DNA of 64,000 nucleotides from Pieris napi (Eukaryota > Arthropoda > Insecta > Lepidoptera > Pieridae): contig NC_062235.1 of the NCBI RefSeq assembly GCF_905475465.1, positions 6,768,001 to 6,832,000 of the forward strand, in the 5' to 3' direction. The notes beneath the pieces are model-generated. The model ran no database searches and was not told where the DNA came from. It was given only the letters and a program-made list of their open reading frames with translations. Both the position numbers and the translations under genes were made by a program. Positions 58,809-64,000 of the stretch are shown here, piece after piece (within the stretch, counting starts at the first letter, position 1; each line of letters opens with the position of its first letter).

Positions 58809-60292
58809 ACAAAACCAATAGGCGCTAACAACTCTATGCTATACACTGTGTACAAAATGTGTGTAATACACAAACCCCTATAGGTTAAATATTAAGTTAA
58901 TTTTTTTGTATCCAAACCTCCCGTGTACGTTCATGAGACGTAGTATACCCGAACACAGTCATTTGTTCCTTGCCATTTAATCTATAATTACAAATGTTTG
59001 TTGTTTCTTGTATATTATTGCTTGATTTATATTAATTTTCTCTGAACCGATACTACATCGAAATTTCATACAAAAACTTCGGGATAGGTATCGCTATTGG
59101 AAGTTAAAGACTTATTTACTATGAACGTATAAAAAGACATCTTATAAATACTATGTATTATGAACAAAATCCTCGGCTTTAAACAAAATTAATTGCACCT
59201 TTCTTGCACCAAAGTAATCACATAAAATTCCAAATCTGCTTTGCTTCATGTCTTAATATATTTATAGAACGACGAGGGATATAAAAAATCTTTTATCACT
59301 TTCATTTTGGTTGAGTTAAAGAGGGGAAATTAACTGATTAGCAAAGACAAAGCGGTACACCATGGCCACTGTTCAAGCAGTTTATTAAATAACGTCTTAT
59401 TTACAGCCATTCTAGTGTATCCGGTGATACATTAAGTTAATCAATTTTTTTTAATAAGAAAGAGAATGATAATGAGTTTTTTGAAGTGAAAACTTCTCTA
59501 GCGGCGTTGTACACTTTTTTTGGAATGGGTAAAAAATGTTAAACTCGCGTAAGGACACGTGACCTGATCGAAAATTCGTAAGACGCTTGGAGAGTAGACA
59601 GCGTATTTAATGTAATATAAATTGTCATGTTTATGTACAATTGCGCAATAAATAAATATTGTATTCTAGCACATAAATGATAGTACTTTTATACTGATAA
59701 TTAAAGCAATTCGTGCAAAATTTTTCCCTAACCATTCCAAAATATCATAAATGCACAACGTTAATATTCAAGTTTTCACTTCTGACGGCACTGCCGAAGT
59801 GCAACCAGTCGTTTTCTTTTGTCGTTTTTTTTTAATATAATGCTGCTAGTGTTAAAGGTATGCTGCCACAGGGACCAAACTATTTAAATTTGTTTTAATT
59901 TTCTTTTTATTAATCTTTAATTATTTATATTATTACTATGTAGGTTAAGAAAATTGTAAATACTGTATATTTGATTGTTATGTATAGGTTTTAATAAAAG
60001 TACTTTTTTAAAGAAATCCTAATAGTAGCTTAGTCTTACGCATCATCTACCTGAATGAATGAAGCTTAAGGTCGTACACTCGAATTAAAAAATCCAATAC
60101 TAATCATATCACAATTTATTACAGATAAAATATCCTATTAAAGTGTAATATACACCATTTTCTTATCTGTTGAAGGTTAATAAAACCATTATTATATTTA
60201 CCATTAGTGTTATTAGTATATTTTAGTTTATGTTAAGTTTAGTTATTTATTTCAATGTATATTATTTTATAATCTCAATTATTTCCAGTATA

Positions 60293-60610
60293 TCTTAATA
60301 TGTATAAATTACGTGTCACGTTGTTTGTCCGCTATGGACTCCTAAACTACCGAACCGATATCAATCAAATTTTCACACCGTGTGTAGTTATATCAAACTT
60401 AAAAGATAGAATGGCTTACATCTCAATTTATACCCGCAATATTAATTTATTGCAAATATATGTTTATTATTTGATACAATTCTAACAGATGGCGCTGTGT
60501 TAAAAGTACCAACCTTTCACATAAGTTCTCCTACCGTTTCCCTTGAATAGTTTACTACTATGTAATATAACAAAAACCTTAGCCACAGCAACGCTTGGCC
60601 GGTCTGCTAG
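60293..60610 (+). mobile_element. Non-autonomous Helitron, third family, 318 bp
   Basis: Starts A-TCTTAATATGTATAAATTAC and ends GGCCGGTCTGCTAG-T. A hairpin GCCACAGC-AAC-GCTTGGC lies just inside the CTAG end. The A/T flanks match Helitron target use. The open frame across it is coincidental. Confidence 0.8.
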
Positions 60611-62577
60611 TTTTTTATATAAATGTTACCTGACATTTTTATATACGTTTAGACATTGGTAGGTACAATTTTATTTATATATTTTGTCTTCAAAGCGAAA
60701 TGGACGTTCTTAGTCTGCTTTCTTTCGGGAAAATAAAGGGAAAGTTTCTGTCGTGAATTCAAAGCTGTTGTCTAATTTTAAATGTGTTGGAATGGGAAGT
60801 TTTAAGAGCTTTTTTATTGTAAGAAGTGGTTATATTTTTATATGAACCTTATTTTGAAAAAATACAAATACTTTATTGCTTTAACAGGGTCACTATAATG
60901 ATGTTCTAAAACTTTAAACGATATTACAGTTTAATATATTTTAACTAACATCATCTAAAACTTAAGTACATCATTATAAATGTCGCCGCTTCTAAATTAA
61001 GCTGAATAAATAAAGCTGTATATTATGTTACCCTTAATTTGTACCTTATGCTGACATTTACCTAGATACAAAGATACTGGATTTGTCATGATGTAACCAT
61101 TAAAAACGCAGTTAATATTGAAGCTTATATTAATGCGGTGGTTGATCGTTAACCTCAGAAGTACCTATCAACCTATAAACCACCTCATCTCGTTAACGTA
61201 TCGTAATCGTATTAATGAATTTGTTTAGTAATTGCTAAAAGGCTGAATTTAAATTCCACTACTGTGTTTAACTGTATATAAAATATATTATTGAACTTAA
61301 ATTATAAAACAAGCGGCAATGTTACTCGTAGTAACACTTTTCTTGAGGTGGTTCGTTCAAATACAGGTTGTGCAAAAATGAATTTTTACGCAGTAAACTT
61401 TTGCTCGTATTATGGGGCCCATAGCGTAGCGATACTGCAATATTCTTCGTAGTTCGTAATACGTGTAGGCGTTTTATTTAAACCAGAACCAAAAACTATT
61501 TTTTTATTAAATTAATGAAATAAAAACAAATTCTTAAGAATCGGACATACGCGCGCATGTGCGCACGTCTAACATCCATCCGAAGTGAAATGGTCCAGTC
61601 GGCGTCAGGAATAGAATATAAAACTAGCTGTGGCACATGCGCACGAGCCTCGATGATATCCAAAGATGCTCTTTGTATCATCCAAAGTAAAAATACAGCC
61701 TATTTACACGAACCTGTAACACTTTTCCTCCATCTATCACAATATCACATACAGTCCTATTGACACCTCTTTAAAATATCATAGATGTGGTTTTTCATAT
61801 GTTCACTTTTTTCCCCTTAACACTCAAAGTTCACACACTCGTTTTTTGTAGGTAATTGTAACCAGCCCCTGCTGCCTTCTTCCACCGAGAACGCAAGTAT
61901 CACATGTTCGTCGGCGTCTAGGAGACAACTCAACTCTTTATACCTTTCTGACAATTGGCCATGAATAGGTTGAACAGCCACGGAGAGGCAACACAACCCA
62001 AGGAATTTATAAAGTGCTTTTAAAACTTTATTACTTAATATCAATATAAAATTTATGATTATAATTATAATGGACATGTCAAAATGTAAGTTTTATATTT
62101 TTATTACGACAAAAATGGTTTCTTATTTTATTTTATTAAAATTATTAAAATAATACTTAAAACTTAACGTAGTAAAAGGAATAAAGTTTTAGATACATCT
62201 AGAAATATTATATCTTGGTGAAAATGGCCGTAAATCCATATAATTGGAGGGGTCCGATCCAGGTGTGGTGGTGTGGTGCTTATGATTTTTTATGACCAAC
62301 TTTATTGCTTCTTTCGTATTTATTCCTTTCGGATGCCTTTGTTTGACTTACATTTAGATGATATGGTTGATGCGACCTGCGATTCGAAGTTTTGTATGAA
62401 TTTTTGTATTTCTTTTTATATCGTTGTTGTATTTACACACGTGGATGATGACAGAATAATTGTTACGCATTGGTATATACCAACAGGTAGGCATAGCTGG
62501 CTGGACACCAGCTACAGCTCAAAAAAAGTCTATGAAATCTCCCATCTCCCGGAGTGTTCTCAAGAATTCAGCTATTT

Positions 62578-62708
62578 CGGATTAGTGGGTTCCGCGTGCC
62601 ACTCTCATCCCTGAGATCGTAGATACGAACCCCGGCTGTGCAGCAATGGACTACCAATGGTCTATTTACACATTGAACACTCGGTTGTATGGTGAAGGAA
62701 AACATCAA
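62578..62708 (+). mobile_element. Metulj-like SINE, 5' half of an interrupted copy
   Basis: TAGTGGGTTCCGCGTGCCAC, CTCATCCCTGAGATCGTAGA, a damaged B box (ATACGAACCCC), GGCTGTGCAGCAATGGAC and GGTGAAGGAAAACATC. The copy resumes at about 62890 after an insertion. Confidence 0.65.
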
Positions 62709-62889
62709 ATAAATTCAAAATATATTTAATAATATTGGTGTAACTAGGTATATACGCTTACTTTATTCAGAAAAAAGGTTTAAATTTACATTTACTACCA
62801 GTTCCTAAATCAAGAGCAGGCAAGAAGTTTTGATGAACAAAGAAAATAGTTAATACTAACACAAACTGTAACCATTACACATTAAACCA
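62709..62889. mobile_element. LINE 3'-tail repeat inserted in a SINE
   Basis: AATTCAAAATATATTTAATA and TTTACATTTACTACCAGTTC-CTAAATCAAGAGC match the tail family at 9247 and 19640. It separates two parts of one SINE. Confidence 0.5.
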
Positions 62890-62943
62890 GCATGCCAGAC
62901 ACCGACGGCTGATCACCTACTTGCCTATTAGAAAAAAACAATT
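62890..62943 (+). mobile_element. Metulj-like SINE, middle part of the interrupted copy
   Basis: CATGCCAGACACCGACGGCT, GATCACCTACTTGCCTATTA and GAAAAAA continue the SINE body that broke off at 62708. Confidence 0.6.
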
Positions 62944-63065
62944 GCTTAAAGTGAACACCTTTAAAAATAGATTGGATAAGTTTCTCCAAATCTCATAATA
63001 CACGCGCATCAGCTTATTAAATGCTGCCAGTGTGTTTAGTAAATAATAATAATAATAATATAAAA
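62944..63065 (+). pseudogene. LINE ORF2 C-terminal tip with ATA-repeat tail
   Basis: The frame reads LKVNTFKNRLDKFLQIS and a stop, the usual last residues of jockey/I-like ORF2 (VNTFKxRLDxF). About 50 nt later comes an AATAATAATAATAATATA tail. It is 5'-truncated and inserted into the SINE, which resumes with AACACAGAAA...CATCTGAGGC at 63066-63105. Confidence 0.55.
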
Positions 63066-63376
63066 CACAAACACAGAAACACACATCTGAGGCTTAGACC
63101 TAAAAGTTCACAACATCGAGGACTGGAAATCTTCAACAATCTGCTTCACTAGGCATTTCCTTTTGCAAAACGGAGGTAAAAAATAGCTTACCCATCAAAG
63201 GCCGGAATCGCACCCATTAACATAGTTGTCCGTTAGATTTTCGCTTTTTTTTACTTTTATGGATGTCCCGTAAGCTCATTTGCACCCAATAATTTATAAA
63301 AAACAAAATAATTAGATATAATATATAACCGCTTTTTTTCAAAATAAGGTTCTTATTAATCCAATGGAATGGATAA

Positions 63377-63931
63377 GTCGCAGCCAACTAACTTAATTAG
63401 CCGTTCAATGTACAGCCTAGCTTCTTAACAGCGCCGTTTAACTAGTTGCCTGGATGATATTCAGCCGTAGCGTTTGTTAGAACATTTAATAAACTGCCTG
63501 GTTAATGTTAAGGCCATTCGTACGATAGAGTGATCGTGTGACAGATATAAAAAATATGAAACATGTGACATAAGAAATACTTGATGTAATATGTTTTAAA
63601 TGTAATAAATTACTTCTTCGAAAATCATAATAAGTACACATGTACGTAATAATAATATGTTTTGCTAACACAAATCTTCCATGGCATTTGTTTTTATAAC
63701 AAGCGCCATTTCCGACGCCGTATTGACAGTTTGAAGAGTTTCAGAAAGTTGTTAGTCGCAGAAAGTGGAACTAAATTGAAATGAACAGTCAACAGACTAG
63801 GCAAGTAATTAAACGTCATCGATCCAAGTAGAAAGAAATGGCTGAATATCATTCAGGTCAGTTAATCGGCGCTGTTAAGTTAAGAGGCTAGGTTGTTGAT
63901 TGAACGGCTAATTTAGCTTGTTGGCTGCGAC
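63377..63931. mobile_element. Element with ~90-bp terminal inverted repeats
   Basis: The left arm (GTCGCAGCCAACTAACTTAA, TTAGCCGTTCAATGTACAGC, CTAGCTTCTTAACAGCGCCG, ATGATATTCAGCC) is mirrored at 63841-63931 (GGCTGAATATCATTCAGGTC, CGGCGCTGTTAAGTTAAGAG, GGCTAGGTTGTTGATTGAAC, GTTGGCTGCGAC) with a few differences. About 370 bp lie between, without an ORF I recognise. The outer boundary and target duplication are unclear. Confidence 0.75.
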
Positions 63932-64000
63932 AGATATAATACATATGCTAGGTCTATCGAAAGACGCTGATAGTACCGCAGATAGTAAACGACAGATAGT

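Larger units (their letters stand above)
41490..63376. other. Gene desert built of transposon remnants
   Basis: No exon chain or conserved protein was found over about 22 kb. The elements I can support are listed separately; between them is AT-rich DNA with chance ORFs. Confidence 0.5.

Noticed and set aside
60300..60485. 61-codon plus-strand ORF
   Set aside because: Entirely inside a non-autonomous Helitron with clear terminal signals.
62273..62614. 113-codon plus-strand ORF
   Set aside because: It runs into the head of a SINE, has no domain I recognise, and has no splice or promoter context.

Overview
The window looks like nuclear DNA of a lepidopteran insect (butterfly or moth). It is AT-rich, with long intergenic stretches and GT-AG introns. 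It is littered with tRNA-derived SINEs of the Metulj type, small Helitrons with A/T flanks and CTAG ends, PIF/Harbinger-like MITEs flanked by TAA, and 3'-end stubs of LINEs. No bacterial-style operons, rRNA, functional tRNA genes or CRISPR arrays were seen. Most long open frames in the window are chance frames or transposon debris.

Layout. (1) 1-4.6 kb is gene-poor, with a SINE and a broken RTE-type LINE, and ends in a CpG-containing promoter with a CRE and an NRF1/Ewg-like site. (2) 4.65-22.2 kb on + is a six-exon gene for a 313-residue very-long-chain 3-oxoacyl-CoA reductase / 17-beta-HSD type 12. Its 10.2-kb first intron and 4.4-kb fourth intron hold Tc1, Helitron, Harbinger, SINE and MITE copies. 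(3) 26.2-26.7 kb on + holds the most unusual object: four tandem small ORFs of 42, 39, 38 and 45 codons, only 2-4 nt apart. Each encodes a single-pass hydrophobic peptide, and the peptides alternate between two families (A-B-A'-B'). This looks like a polycistronic membrane-micropeptide gene. (4) 27.8-29.9 kb is a transposon with 620-bp terminal inverted repeats; a deleted relative lies at 45.3-45.9 kb. (5) 33.1-41.5 kb on - is a tandem pair of six-exon CRAL-TRIO lipid-binding protein genes (312 and 313 residues) with identical intron phases. (6) 41.5-64 kb has no gene I can support; it is a patchwork of Helitrons, SINEs, MITEs, LINE remnants and, at the right edge, an element with ~90-bp inverted repeats.

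The enzyme acts in fatty-acid elongation at the ER, the CRAL-TRIO proteins probably carry hydrophobic ligands, and the micropeptides would sit in a membrane. A shared lipid or membrane theme is possible, but nothing in the sequence ties the loci together. All exon structures were worked out by hand from splice signals, frame and family resemblance. No alignment or transcript data were available.
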